Of a DNA stretch of 64,000 bases, positions 1-8,725 are shown piece by piece; the first letter of the stretch is position 1; each line of letters starts with the position of its first letter. The notes under the pieces are model-generated. The model had not been told where the DNA came from. It was given only the letters and a program-made list of their open reading frames with translations, and made no database searches. The DNA comes from Deltaproteobacteria bacterium (GTDB taxonomy: Bacteria > Myxococcota_A > UBA796 > SXON01). Location: positions 1-64,000 of the forward strand of contig BJHF01000019.1 of assembly GCA_014191855.1 (NCBI GenBank). Reading direction: 5' to 3'. The translations under genes were made by a program, and so were the position numbers.

Positions 1-1
1 G

Positions 2-700
2 ACCGAGGCGAGCTTCGTGCTGTTCAGCGGCACCTCCGCGGGGAGCGCGGGTGCGCGTACCCACGCGGACTGGCTCGCGGATCACCTCGAAGCCAACGGA
101 ACCGAGGTGATGGCCATCTTCGACGCGGCGAACGATCCGGCGCGCGAGGTGCTTCCCCCCGAATACCAGGCGCAATTCGACACGCTGTACACGAACCTCT
201 GGATCAGCGGACTGGAGGGTCGCGACTACTCGCCGTGGAAGGACGAGAGCTGCCTCGGCTACTTCGGCGGGACCGACGAAGAGTGGAAGTGCAACACGGA
301 CTCGTACGTGATCCGCAACCACGTCACTACGCCGTTCTTCCTGCGCCAGGACCTGCGCGACACGACGGGGCTCGCGGAGGCGCTCGGCATTCCGTTGGAC
401 GACTACGAGCGGCTCACGCGGGACTCGCTGCTCGGGCTGCCTTCGATTGGCGAAACCGCAGTGGAGAGCATCCTGGTCGCACCGGGGGTGTACGGGCCCA
501 ACTGCGCGCAGCACGTGGCGCTCGAGAGCACGGACTGGTGGCGGCAGGCCACGGTGGAGGAGGACGGCACGCTCTACACCTTCCAGGACGCGGTGGTGGC
601 GTGGTACCAAGGCGCGGCCGTTTCGATCGTCGACGAGGCGCTGGTGGGGGATTCGGACGGACCGAACTCTGATTGTGCGGCGGTCGACGACGAGCGGTAG
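2..700 (+). CDS. Pectinacetylesterase/NOTUM-family hydrolase, 5'-truncated
   Basis: The reading frame is open to the left window edge, so only the C-terminal about 230 residues are visible. The nucleophile motif SGTSAGSAG lies almost at the edge and matches the GxSAGG elbow of pectinacetylesterase/NOTUM carboxylesterases. An Asp-containing DSYVIRNHVTTPFF segment and a late NCAQH motif fit the other catalytic triad positions of the family. These enzymes remove O-acyl groups from polysaccharides or protein-bound lipids; the substrate here cannot be told. The GTG at 17 lies inside the conserved domain and is not the real start. Most relatives in such genomes are secreted or lipoproteins, but the N-terminus is outside the window. 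Confidence 0.75.
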   Translation, partial: TEASFVLFSGTSAGSAGARTHADWLADHLEANGTEVMAIFDAANDPAREVLPPEYQAQFDTLYTNLWISGLEGRDYSPWKDESCLGYFGGTDEEWKCNTDSYVIRNHVTTPFFLRQDLRDTTGLAEALGIPLDDYERLTRDSLLGLPSIGETAVESILVAPGVYGPNCAQHVALESTDWWRQATVEEDGTLYTFQDAVVAWYQGAAVSIVDEALVGDSDGPNSDCAAVDDER

Positions 701-772
701 GCGAGGGCGGGGACGGCCGCCCCGCCACGTTGAGAATCGGTGCTCCCCGCTGGGCCGCGCGCCTTCCCGCGC

Positions 773-2533
773 TCAAGTCGCTCCCACGCTCCGCACCCAC
801 GCATCCAAAAAGATGAGCGTCCACAGCCGCTCGGCCACGCCGGGCTGGCCCACGCGGGGCACGAGCGCGTCGATCGCGCCGGGCATGAACAGCCGCAGCG
901 GATCCTCCCGCAAAAGCGACACACGCGCGCGCAAGAACGGCTCCATCGGGCCCTCGAACCAGCGTTTCCACGGGCCGGGCAGTACCCGCTTCGGTCGGGA
1001 CACCAGCGGCCGCGTGAGCACGGGGCGCAGCAGCTCGCGGAGCGGCCACTTGGTCACGGAGCCGGCGAGGCCGGGGCGCACCTTCCAAGGGCCGGGGATG
1101 TTCGCGCAAAACCCGACGAGATCCCGGTCGAGCAGCGGGGCGCGCACGCCGAGGTCCGCCGCCTGGGCCACGGCGCCGGTCCGCGCGAGCGCATCTTCTG
1201 GCATTCGACCACGCAGATAGGCGTGGAGGATCTCGTTGATCGGATCGCTCACGACTTCCCTGTAGAACGGCTCCAGGCAGGCGCGGCGGATGCCTTCGCG
1301 CACCCAGCCGGGATCGCGCATCAAGTCGCGCCGGGCGGCCTTGTCGAACGCGACGACGCCCCCGACGACGCGGGCGAGGCCGAACGGGGAGTCGTCGTCC
1401 TCGATCTCCGGGCGCTTGTCGCCGAACGCCGCGCCCACGAGGCGGCGGCCGGCACCGGGGAGCCGACGCAGCCACGTGGACAATCGAAGCTGCGAGGCCA
1501 AGACGCCGACCATGCGCCCGCCGAAGATCTCGTCACCGCCATCGCCGCAGAGCACCACGTCCACGCTCTGTCGCGCCGCCACGCCGAGCAGATACTGCGG
1601 GATCGCGGCGGGATCCGTGACCGGAGCGTCGGTCGCCTCCACCACCGCGTCAACCCCCTGCTCCATCGCCTCGGGGCTCACCCGCACGACCTCGTGCTTC
1701 GCCCGCAGGATCGTCGCCACGCGGCCGGCGTACGGCGCCTCGTCGTCTTCCCCGTCTTGCACACCCACCGTGAAGGTGCTCACCGGGCCGAGCCGCGAGG
1801 CCACCCAGGAGATCGCGCTGGAATCGAGGCCTCCGCTCAGGAATACGCCGACGCGCTCCTTGCCCGTGGAGCGTGCGGCGACCGCTCGGAACAGGCGGCG
1901 CTCGATCTCGGCGAGCGTTTCTTCGTCGGGCGGCATCGGCGAGTACGGCGGCGCGTGTCGCAGGCGGAACCAGGGCTCCAGCTTCGGCGGGCGCCCCGGC
2001 TCGGCGGTGACCATGTGCCCCGGGGGCAGCGCCCGAACATCCCGCAGCAGGGTGCGAGGGGCGTGAACATAGCGAAACGACAGGAATTCGGCCAGGTTCT
2101 CGCGTGCCAGCTCACGGCTCACGCCCGGCACATCCAACAGCGCCCGCATCCCCGACGCGAACGCGAGCCGATTCCCGTGTGTAGACCAGAACAATCGCCG
2201 CACGCCGAAGGGATCGCGCACCAGCGTGAGCTTCTCGGTGGCCCGCTCGTACACCGCAGCCACCCACGCACCTTCAACCTGCGAAAACACGCCCATGCCG
2301 CTGCGCTGCCAGCCGTCGAGCACCACCTCGGCAGCGCTCTGGCCGGTGGCTGGCGCGCGATCGAAGTGACCGGCCACCATCACCGCGAATTGTTCGTTGT
2401 GGGCCAGGGTGCTGCGCGGCCGCGCCACGAAGATCGCGCCCGAGGCCCGGAAGCGGGGGCCCGCGCCGAGCGAGCGGGCATCGCCGTCGTCCACCGCGCC
2501 GCCCAGGTTCACGATGCCGCTGATGCCGCCCAT
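773..2533 (-). CDS. Asparagine synthetase-like protein lacking the Cys2 nucleophile
   Basis: The 586-residue protein has the two-domain layout of glutamine-dependent asparagine synthetases: an N-terminal Ntn-type amidotransferase fold (RDPFGVRRLFW near residue 106) and a C-terminal ATP-pyrophosphatase domain with the PP-loop SGGLDSS (233-239) and CGDGGDEIFGG (329-339). It begins Met-Gly-Gly-Ile, whereas active glutaminase domains begin Met-Cys-Gly-Ile, and the Cys is the nucleophile. Glutamine hydrolysis should therefore be lost. The protein may use ammonia, or be a repurposed amide-forming enzyme like the beta-lactam synthetase and lasso-peptide cyclase relatives. The ATG start is fixed by homology to the MCGI start. 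No partner gene is obvious nearby. Confidence 0.85.
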   Translation of the reverse strand: MGGISGIVNLGGAVDDGDARSLGAGPRFRASGAIFVARPRSTLAHNEQFAVMVAGHFDRAPATGQSAAEVVLDGWQRSGMGVFSQVEGAWVAAVYERATEKLTLVRDPFGVRRLFWSTHGNRLAFASGMRALLDVPGVSRELARENLAEFLSFRYVHAPRTLLRDVRALPPGHMVTAEPGRPPKLEPWFRLRHAPPYSPMPPDEETLAEIERRLFRAVAARSTGKERVGVFLSGGLDSSAISWVASRLGPVSTFTVGVQDGEDDEAPYAGRVATILRAKHEVVRVSPEAMEQGVDAVVEATDAPVTDPAAIPQYLLGVAARQSVDVVLCGDGGDEIFGGRMVGVLASQLRLSTWLRRLPGAGRRLVGAAFGDKRPEIEDDDSPFGLARVVGGVVAFDKAARRDLMRDPGWVREGIRRACLEPFYREVVSDPINEILHAYLRGRMPEDALARTGAVAQAADLGVRAPLLDRDLVGFCANIPGPWKVRPGLAGSVTKWPLRELLRPVLTRPLVSRPKRVLPGPWKRWFEGPMEPFLRARVSLLREDPLRLFMPGAIDALVPRVGQPGVAERLWTLIFLDAWVRSVGAT

Positions 2534-2583
2534 GGCGGGCGCTGGTAACCGGTGGGGGGCGGGGGTGCTGAAGCCTCCCCGCC

Positions 2584-3912
2584 CTACAACCCCGCCAGCT
2601 CCTCGCGCACGAACGCCGTCCGCGCGTGGACGAAGCGCTCCACCTCGGCGTTGGCGCTCTCCAAACGGCCCGCGTCGGTGCGGGAAAGCTCTGGTTCAAG
2701 CTGCGCGCTGAGCCGCTGGACACGATCATCGAGCCAGTCGTCGGTAAGCAACGTCGTGGTCAGCTCGCGGTATCGATCCAGGTAGGCGGCCCGGTATTCG
2801 GGTTGCGCGATCACGCGGCGCGCGAGGGGCCGCTCCGTGCCCTCGCCTTCGTTGGGGGCCTCGTAGTCATTGGCTTCGAGGTCGTACAACACCGAAGCCG
2901 TGGTGCCCATCTGGTTGTAGCTGCCGTCCACGTTCGGCGAGAAGGTGTTGTCGAGGTCCCAGGGGATGAGCACCATCCGCGCGGCGCGAACATCCTGGTA
3001 CAACCAGTAGTTCTTCGGGCGCTGCGGGTAAGAGTCCCACTGCGCCACAAAGTTCGTGATCGCGAGCGAAGTGAGCAGCCGATCCACGTCGATGTTCGCT
3101 TCGGCCCAGGCGGGGAAATCGGCGTCCGGGGTGTCGTTCAGCGCGGTGACGAACGCCCGGAGCACGGCGAAGTCGTCGGGCGCAACGTTGTCGTTGGTAT
3201 GTTTGGCATAGTGACACGCGTAGTCGGCGTCCTCGGGGCCCAGCCACGTCAGGTCGGCAAAACACTGGGGTTCGCCGGGGAGATCGTAGGCGCCCTTGTA
3301 CAAATCGCCGTCGTCATCGCCGAACTGTTCCGCGAGCCAAGACTTGTTGTCCGGATCCTCGTATTGCAGGTAGGTGCCGGCGAGCGCCCCGTTTACGCGC
3401 AAACTGACGTGTCGCGCGGACGGCACGGCGACGCCCGCGAAGCGCAGCAGCTCGTAGGCAAGCTGGGCGCGCAGGTGGGGCTCGTAGTTGAAGTTCCACA
3501 CCCGGTGGCCGGAGTATTCGTCGCCCTCCGCGAACTTCACCTTCCAGTTCCGCAGGTCGTAATAGGCGATCACGCCTTGAAGCTGGTAGGCGCCCCGGTA
3601 GTTGAGCCAAACGTCGTGAACGACGCCTTCGCCATCGGTAAACGAGCCGGCCTCGTCGGCGGCGTGGAAAGGATCGGCATCGAGGCGGGACATCGCGGCG
3701 GCGGTGAGGGTGATCTCCACGACGGGCACGCCATCGGGGAGGGCGCTTGCGTCGTAGGTCGGAAGGGTCCAGGGCTCGGCGGCGGTGTCGTGGTCGTTGT
3801 CGGCGGCGCTGTCGCCGGGGAGGGGCTCGGCGGTTCCCTCCCCTGCGGAGTCCAGCGCTCGGCCTGGCGAAGGGTTGGCGGGAGAGCACGCCAGGAGCAA
3901 GACCAGCAACAT
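2584..3912 (-). CDS. CotH-kinase family lipoprotein
   Basis: The 442-residue protein begins with a very short lipoprotein signal (MLLVLLLAC) and an Asp/Thr/Ser-rich linker. A CotH-type domain follows from about residue 60. The recognisable core motif IPWDLDNTF (316-324) is the metal- and ATP-binding signature of CotH kinases, which phosphorylate surface proteins in spore formers. In Gram-negative bacteria with many CotH lipoproteins the substrate is unknown. Longer in-frame starts exist to 4197, but they overlap the divergent PilT-like gene and lack a signal peptide, so the lipobox start is chosen. A second CotH-like gene lies at the right end of the window. Confidence 0.8.
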   Translation of the reverse strand: MLLVLLLACSPANPSPGRALDSAGEGTAEPLPGDSAADNDHDTAAEPWTLPTYDASALPDGVPVVEITLTAAAMSRLDADPFHAADEAGSFTDGEGVVHDVWLNYRGAYQLQGVIAYYDLRNWKVKFAEGDEYSGHRVWNFNYEPHLRAQLAYELLRFAGVAVPSARHVSLRVNGALAGTYLQYEDPDNKSWLAEQFGDDDGDLYKGAYDLPGEPQCFADLTWLGPEDADYACHYAKHTNDNVAPDDFAVLRAFVTALNDTPDADFPAWAEANIDVDRLLTSLAITNFVAQWDSYPQRPKNYWLYQDVRAARMVLIPWDLDNTFSPNVDGSYNQMGTTASVLYDLEANDYEAPNEGEGTERPLARRVIAQPEYRAAYLDRYRELTTTLLTDDWLDDRVQRLSAQLEPELSRTDAGRLESANAEVERFVHARTAFVREELAGL

Positions 3913-4048
3913 GGAGGCGAGGGTATCCCGTACCCGCCCGCGATCGGCCGTACCCGCGCCTGACGAAGGGGACCGGGCCGCGCCGATCGCCCACACGCCC
4001 CTCCCGCGCGATAGTCGGGCACGACCCCTCCCCCACACCCGGACCCGC

Positions 4049-5143
4049 ATGGCGTTGCGCATCCACGAGCTCTTGAAGTTCGCGATCGAGAACAAAGCGA
4101 GCGACATCCACTTCGCCGCGGGGGAGAAGCCGGCGGTTCGGCGAGATGGTGAGGTACAACGCCTCGATGTTCCGGCGCTCACCGCCGACGACGCCAAGCG
4201 CCTCGCCTATTCGATGATGCCCGAGAAGCAGCGGATCGCCTTCGAGAACAACCTCGAAACCGACTTCGCCATCGCCTTCAAGGGGCTTGCGCGCTTCCGC
4301 GTGAACGTCTTCACGCAAACGCGCGGGATCGGCGTGGCCATGCGGCAGATCCCCACGCGCATCCTCACGATGGAGGAGCTCGGTCTGCCGCCGATCTTCA
4401 ACCGCATCGCGAACTTCAAGCGGGGGCTGGTGCTGGTGACCGGACCGACGGGCTCGGGCAAGTCTACGACGTTGGCAGCGGTGATCGACTGGATCAACAA
4501 GAACCGCGCCGAGCACATCCTCACCATCGAGGATCCGGTGGAGTTCGTGCATCCGCCGCAGAAGTGCCTCGTGAACCAGCGGGAGGTCGGCACCGACACG
4601 AAGAGCTTCGCCGCTGCGCTTCGGAGCGCGCTCCGCGAGGATCCGGACGTGATCCTCGTCGGCGAGATGCGTGACCTGGAGACCATCCAGCTCGCGATCA
4701 GCGCCGCCGAAACCGGGCATCTGGTGTTCGGCACGCTGCATACCAACTCGGCGCCCGAAACGGTGGACCGACTCATCGACGCGTTCCCGCACGAGGCACA
4801 ACAGCAGGTTCGCACGATGTTGTCGAGCTCGCTGATGGCGGTGGTCACCCAGGCGCTGATCCGCAAGGCGTTCGAGCCGGGGCGCATCGCGGCGCAGGAG
4901 ATCATGATCGTGAACAACGCGATCCGGAACTTGATCCGGGAGAACAAGCTGTTCCAGATCCCGAGCATGATGCAGGCCGGGCGGGCCGACGGACAGCAGA
5001 CGATGGGCATGGCGGTGAAGGATCTGGCGCTCAAGAAGCGCATCTCCCGCGATCTCGCCATGCAGATCGCCAACGACCCCAAGCTCTTCGACGACGTGCC
5101 AGCCCCGACCATTGGCGCGCCGCGCCCGCCGCCACCGCGGTGA
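4049..5143 (+). CDS. pilT: PilT/PilU-type twitching motility ATPase
   Basis: The 364-residue hexameric secretion ATPase has a PilT N-terminal domain (residues 1-105), Walker A GPTGSGKST (132-140), an Asp box EDPVEFVH (161-168), Walker B VILVGEMRD (201-209) and His box GHLVFGTLHT (223-232). PilT proteins power retraction of type IV pili. The sequence reads as PilT-class rather than the extension ATPase PilB, which carries a longer N-terminal domain. The ATG at 4049 matches the usual family start. The stop overlaps the ThiS-like gene (GTGA), so the two are probably co-translated. It sits 200 bp before the Tad/Flp genes, which use their own ATPase, so it may serve a separate type IVa pilus. Confidence 0.9.
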   Translation: MALRIHELLKFAIENKASDIHFAAGEKPAVRRDGEVQRLDVPALTADDAKRLAYSMMPEKQRIAFENNLETDFAIAFKGLARFRVNVFTQTRGIGVAMRQIPTRILTMEELGLPPIFNRIANFKRGLVLVTGPTGSGKSTTLAAVIDWINKNRAEHILTIEDPVEFVHPPQKCLVNQREVGTDTKSFAAALRSALREDPDVILVGEMRDLETIQLAISAAETGHLVFGTLHTNSAPETVDRLIDAFPHEAQQQVRTMLSSSLMAVVTQALIRKAFEPGRIAAQEIMIVNNAIRNLIRENKLFQIPSMMQAGRADGQQTMGMAVKDLALKKRISRDLAMQIANDPKLFDDVPAPTIGAPRPPPPR

Positions 5144-5340
5144 CCGTACGGCTGAACGGGGAGCCGCGCGAGGTGCCGGAAGGGTGCACGCTTCGCGGGC
5201 TGGTGGAGTGGTTGGGCGCCAACCCGCAGGCGGTGGCCGTGGCGGTGAACGGCGAGGTGGTGCCGCGCGCCGAGCATCCTGGGAGGGCGGTGGTGGAGGG
5301 TGACCGGGTGGAGGTGATCCGGGCGGTGGGGGGGGGGTGA
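5140..5340 (+). CDS. thiS: ThiS/MoaD-family sulfur carrier protein
   Basis: The 66-residue ubiquitin-fold protein begins MTVRLNGEPREVPEG and ends in Gly-Gly-Gly. ThiS and related carriers need a C-terminal Gly-Gly, which is adenylated and converted to a thiocarboxylate for thiazole synthesis in thiamine biosynthesis. The length (about 66 residues) and the VxVNGEVVPR segment fit ThiS best. The GTG start overlaps the preceding pilT-like stop (GTGA). No thiG, thiF or thiE is seen in the window, so the location next to pilus genes is odd and assignment to thiamine synthesis rests only on the family. Confidence 0.8.
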   Translation: MTVRLNGEPREVPEGCTLRGLVEWLGANPQAVAVAVNGEVVPRAEHPGRAVVEGDRVEVIRAVGGG

Positions 5341-5368
5341 CGATTCCACAGCGGGTTACGCCCCGTGT

Positions 5369-5551
5369 ATGCCCCGCCGCGGCCAATCCTCGGTCGAACC
5401 CCTGCTCGCGTTCAGCGCGGTGTTCGTGCTGGCGCTCTGCGTGTGCTGGTGGCGGTTCGACTCGCTGATGGTCTGGGTGAACGACGCCTCGATCGCCTTC
5501 CAGGCCAGCACCCTATTCGACGATATCGCCAAACGCCTCGGAGGAAGCTGA
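5369..5551 (+). CDS. Flp/TadE-like mini-pilin candidate
   Basis: This 60-residue protein starts MPRRGQSSVEPLLAFSAVFV. A short basic leader, the RGQSSVE motif and an immediately following hydrophobic helix are the hallmarks of class IVb/Flp prepilins and TadE-like pseudopilins processed by a prepilin peptidase. The usual Glu at mature position +5 is present. It is followed within 3 bp by a second protein of the same type and then by a prepilin peptidase gene, so a pilin or pseudopilin role in the adjacent Tad machine is likely. Confidence 0.7.
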   Translation: MPRRGQSSVEPLLAFSAVFVLALCVCWWRFDSLMVWVNDASIAFQASTLFDDIAKRLGGS

Positions 5552-5553
5552 TC

Positions 5554-5718
5554 ATGCGCCAAGCCATCGGGTCGAGAAGGGGCCAGTCCATCGTGGAATA
5601 CATGCTCGCAGTGAGCGTGCTCGTGGTGGGCCTTGCTGCGGCGTGGACGCTGCTCGCGGAGGGCGTGTCGGGCGGCTTCGACAGCGTGCGCCGCACCGTT
5701 CAAGCCCCGTACCCGTAG
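5554..5718 (+). CDS. Flp-type mini-pilin candidate
   Basis: The 54-residue protein begins MRQAIGSRRGQSIVEYMLAV. It carries the canonical Flp pilin signature, RRGQSIVEY, followed by a single hydrophobic helix and a short polar tail. Length and layout match Flp pilins (50-70 residues), the major subunits of Tad pili. The ATG lies 3 bp after the previous small gene, and the prepilin peptidase gene starts 6 bp downstream, so all three are probably translated from one message. Confidence 0.75.
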   Translation: MRQAIGSRRGQSIVEYMLAVSVLVVGLAAAWTLLAEGVSGGFDSVRRTVQAPYP

Positions 5719-5723
5719 GCGCC

Positions 5724-6233
5724 ATGCTGGGTAACGTGTACTGGGACGCTCGCGATGTGGTGCTGGCCGCGCTCTGCGTCGTGTCGGTGTATACTGATGT
5801 TACGACGGGGAAGATCAAGAACTGGCTGACGTTCCCGGTGATGGCGGCGGGCTTGGCCCTGGCGCCGCTGGCAGCGCCGCACTGGTGGGACGGTGCGGCG
5901 GGCCTCGGCTGTGCGTTCGCCGTGGGGGTGCTGTTCTGGAGGGTGCTCCCGGCGCTCAAGCCTGGGGACGTGAAGATGCTCATGGCGGCTGGATCGTTGC
6001 TCGGTCCGCAGGCGGCGATCCGGGCCACCCTCCTCTCGGCGATCCTGTTCTTCCCGGTGGGCATCGCGGTGCTCGTGGCGCGGGGGCGGGTCCGCAACTT
6101 CTTCCGGGTCGCCCGCAATTACATCCGGGCCCCCGGCACGCAGGACCCGGACACGACCGTGATCATCCACGCGCCGGTGATCGCGGCCGGAATCGTGCTC
6201 GCGAGGCTTCAATCGTGGCCTGAACTCTGGTAG
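5724..6233 (+). CDS. cpaA: Type IV prepilin peptidase, CpaA/TadV type
   Basis: The 169-residue polytopic membrane protein is an A24 aspartic protease. The two catalytic aspartates are visible in the motifs YTDVTTGKIKN (early) and LKPGDVKML (middle), matching Dx(5)IPN and GxGDxK. It lacks the N-methylating, zinc-binding domain of PilD, as is normal for CpaA/TadV. It should trim the leader of the Flp-like prepilins encoded directly before and after it. A tail of about 50 residues after the second Asp motif includes a final hydrophobic helix. Confidence 0.85.
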   Translation: MLGNVYWDARDVVLAALCVVSVYTDVTTGKIKNWLTFPVMAAGLALAPLAAPHWWDGAAGLGCAFAVGVLFWRVLPALKPGDVKMLMAAGSLLGPQAAIRATLLSAILFFPVGIAVLVARGRVRNFFRVARNYIRAPGTQDPDTTVIIHAPVIAAGIVLARLQSWPELW

Positions 6234-6248
6234 AACGAAGAGCGGGAG

Positions 6249-6437
6249 ATGCGGAACGTGCAGCGCGGCCAGGCCACCACCGAATGGATGCTCATCGCCT
6301 CGGTGCTGGCGGTGGGGCTCGCGCTCGCTGCGTACGCGTTCCTCCCCGGCTTCCGCGACGGCGTTTCGGGGCTCGCGAGCGACGTTACCCACCTGTTTGC
6401 GGAAGGCGAGACCAACGGCAGCGGGGACATGAGGTAG
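6249..6437 (+). CDS. Flp-type mini-pilin candidate
   Basis: The 62-residue protein begins MRNVQRGQATTEWMLIASVL. It has the RGQATTEWML variant of the Flp cleavage region and one hydrophobic helix. The Trp in place of the usual Tyr after Glu is unusual but conservative. The C-terminal half is hydrophilic and Asp/Glu-rich. It lies between the prepilin peptidase and cpaB genes, so this locus encodes three distinct mini-pilin-like proteins. Confidence 0.7.
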   Translation: MRNVQRGQATTEWMLIASVLAVGLALAAYAFLPGFRDGVSGLASDVTHLFAEGETNGSGDMR

Positions 6438-6449
6438 ACTCCGGCGCGC

Positions 6450-7283
6450 ATGAAGAACGTTCGCGGCCTCCTCCTCTCCCTGCTCATCGCGCTCGTGGCC
6501 ACCTTCGCCCAGTGCCGCTACGTCGCCTCGCGGGAGCAGTCGCTGCTCTACGACTCGGAGCCCCTCAAAACGCTGGTCGCAACGAGGGATATCCCCCCAC
6601 ATGTGCGCCTCGACGAAACGATGGTGAACGTCGTGGAGGTGCCGCGGCGTTGGCAGCAGCCCAAGGCACTCACGAACGTGGACGAGGTGATCGGCCAGAT
6701 CACATCGGTTCCGATCTTCGGCGGCGAGCAAGTCGTAGCCACGAAGCTGGCGAGTGTGCAGACGGAGGGGTTGGCGCTTTCGGTGCCGCGCGGCTCACGC
6801 GCCGTGGCGCTGGCGGTAGACGTGTTCAACGCGGTGGGCGGGCACATCAAGGCCGGAAATCGCATTGACATCCTGGGGAGTTTTGACTTTGGCACGGGCG
6901 ACAAGTCCGACCTTCGCACGCTCACGGTCATGCAGGACGTGCAGGTGCTCAGCGTGGTGGACGACATCGGGACCATCACCGCGCGCCAGGTGCAGCGGCT
7001 TCCGGCGGAGGGAGAAGTGCCCGATCCGGACGATGCGCCGCCGGGGCCCGCCGAGACCTTGCAGTCGCTCACGACGATCACCGTGGCGGTAACGCCGACG
7101 GACGCGCAGAAGCTCACGATGGCCCAGGAGATCGGCCACCTCACGATCATCCTGCGCTCCCTCTACGAAGCGGAGGGGCCGACCGAGCTGGTTCCCGCCA
7201 CTGTTCAGTCCACCCTCGGCATCCCGGAGCAGGTGCGCTACAAAGGCCGCCCGTCGTACCGGCTCATCGAAGGGGGAATGTGA
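6450..7283 (+). CDS. cpaB: Flp pilus assembly protein CpaB/RcpC
   Basis: This 277-residue protein has an N-terminal membrane anchor (about residues 6-24) and a SAF-type beta-clip domain (LVATRDIPPHVRL, about residues 40-105). A C-terminal region with RGSRAVALAVDVFNAVGGHI follows, typical of CpaB/RcpC. The family acts in the periplasm with the secretin and helps assemble the outer-membrane pore of Tad pili. Its stop overlaps the secretin start (TGATG), indicating translational coupling. Confidence 0.85.
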   Translation: MKNVRGLLLSLLIALVATFAQCRYVASREQSLLYDSEPLKTLVATRDIPPHVRLDETMVNVVEVPRRWQQPKALTNVDEVIGQITSVPIFGGEQVVATKLASVQTEGLALSVPRGSRAVALAVDVFNAVGGHIKAGNRIDILGSFDFGTGDKSDLRTLTVMQDVQVLSVVDDIGTITARQVQRLPAEGEVPDPDDAPPGPAETLQSLTTITVAVTPTDAQKLTMAQEIGHLTIILRSLYEAEGPTELVPATVQSTLGIPEQVRYKGRPSYRLIEGGM

Positions 7284-8725
7284 TGCAACGTTTTCTGCAC
7301 CGCGCGTGGCTGATGCGGGCGCTCGCCACAGCGTGTGTCATCACGGGCGGGGCGCTGATCGCCGCGCCGGTCCTGGCCGACGAGAAGATCGCCGATCAAG
7401 TGGTGATCCTCAACAACCAGAGCGCGATCGACGTGCCGTACGCCTTCGGCGACGTGAGCATCGGCAACAGCGAGATCGTGAAGGTGGTGCCCCTGCGCGA
7501 GGAGCGGCAGCTTCTGCTGGCGGGGCGCGAAGTGGGTACGACGAACGTGATCCTTTACGACACCAAGGGCGTTCGCCGCGATGAGTTTGAGATCACCGTC
7601 ATCCCCGCGAACCTCGCGAAGGTGATGAAGAACGTGCAGGTGCTGCTCGACGACATTGAGGGGCTCTCGTTCAAGCTCATCAACGACCACATCTACATCC
7701 AGGGCGAAGTGAGCCTCGACGAGGAATTGCGCCGGGTGAAGGACCTCGATGAGAAGGAGCCGCTCGTCGAGTCGATGGTCACGCTCTCTCCGGTTTCGCA
7801 GCGGCTGTTGGCGGCGATGATCCAGAAGGAGATCGGCACGCCGGGCGTGAATGTGCGCCTGGTGAGCCGGAAGATCATGCTCGAAGGGGTGGTGCACAGC
7901 GAATCGGCGAGCCTGCGCGCCGCGGCGATCGCCGAGGCCTACTACCCGGACGTGATCAACGTGCTGGAGATCCGCGAGGTGGAGCGGGTGCCGGGCGAAT
8001 CGCAAACGATCGTGCTCGTAGTGCACTTCGTCGAGCTGACCAAAAGCCTCGAAGAAGCCTGGAACATCGAGTGGACGCCGCTGAGCGGCCCGGGCGTCAC
8101 GTTCGAACTGGGCGCCACGAACGATGGCTCCGGCTGGAGCGACATCACCGGCACCGCGACGGCGGAGATCTCGGGGTTGCTGCCGAAGCTTCAGGAAGCG
8201 CGGTCAACCGGCTTCGTGCGGGTGCTGGAGAACCCCACCGTGTCGGTGAAAAGCGGCGAGACCGCTCACATCTTCTCGGGGAGCAAGGTGCCGTTCGTGT
8301 ACAACGACAACGGCAGCAAGTCGATCGAGTTCATGGACGTCGGCATCAAGATGGACGTCACGCCCTACGCGGCGGGCGGGAACGTCGACATGCAGATGAA
8401 GATCGAGGTCAGCTCACTCGGGGAGGTGGCCGCGAGCGGGTACCAGAGCATCGACCAGTCGGAGATCACGACGGCGCAGTTCTGCCGCGCCGGCGAGAGC
8501 GTCGTGATCGGAGGCTTGCAGCGGGTGAGCGACCGGGTGAACTACAACAAATTGCCGGACGGCGTGAGCCTGCCGGATGCGATGTTCACCTTGTACCGGT
8601 CGAAAGACTACAAGAAATCAAAGTCGCAATTCCTGGTTTTCGTGACGCCGCAGATCCACGAGTCGACGACGACGGCGAACAAGGAGATCCAGGAGAAGTT
8701 CAACCTCACCGAGGTGCGGCAGTAG
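7283..8725 (+). CDS. cpaC: Tad/Flp secretin CpaC/RcpA
   Basis: The 480-residue protein has a signal peptide (to about residue 32) and an N-terminal pilus-assembly domain (VVILNNQSAIDVPYAFGDVS, then GTTNVILYDTKG). A BON-like central part (RKIMLEGVVHSESA) and a C-terminal secretin domain follow, with ENPTVSVKSGETAHIFSGS and VGIKMDVTPYAAGGNVDM. Secretins form the outer-membrane channel through which the pilus exits. The ATG at 7283 overlaps the cpaB stop; a GTG one codon upstream is possible. Length is typical for RcpA/CpaC. Confidence 0.9.
   Translation: MQRFLHRAWLMRALATACVITGGALIAAPVLADEKIADQVVILNNQSAIDVPYAFGDVSIGNSEIVKVVPLREERQLLLAGREVGTTNVILYDTKGVRRDEFEITVIPANLAKVMKNVQVLLDDIEGLSFKLINDHIYIQGEVSLDEELRRVKDLDEKEPLVESMVTLSPVSQRLLAAMIQKEIGTPGVNVRLVSRKIMLEGVVHSESASLRAAAIAEAYYPDVINVLEIREVERVPGESQTIVLVVHFVELTKSLEEAWNIEWTPLSGPGVTFELGATNDGSGWSDITGTATAEISGLLPKLQEARSTGFVRVLENPTVSVKSGETAHIFSGSKVPFVYNDNGSKSIEFMDVGIKMDVTPYAAGGNVDMQMKIEVSSLGEVAASGYQSIDQSEITTAQFCRAGESVVIGGLQRVSDRVNYNKLPDGVSLPDAMFTLYRSKDYKKSKSQFLVFVTPQIHESTTTANKEIQEKFNLTEVRQ

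Noticed and set aside
740-2548. Long plus-strand frame opposite the asparagine synthetase-like gene
   Set aside because: It is a His/Arg-rich shadow typical of antisense in GC-rich DNA. The minus-strand product has clear domains.
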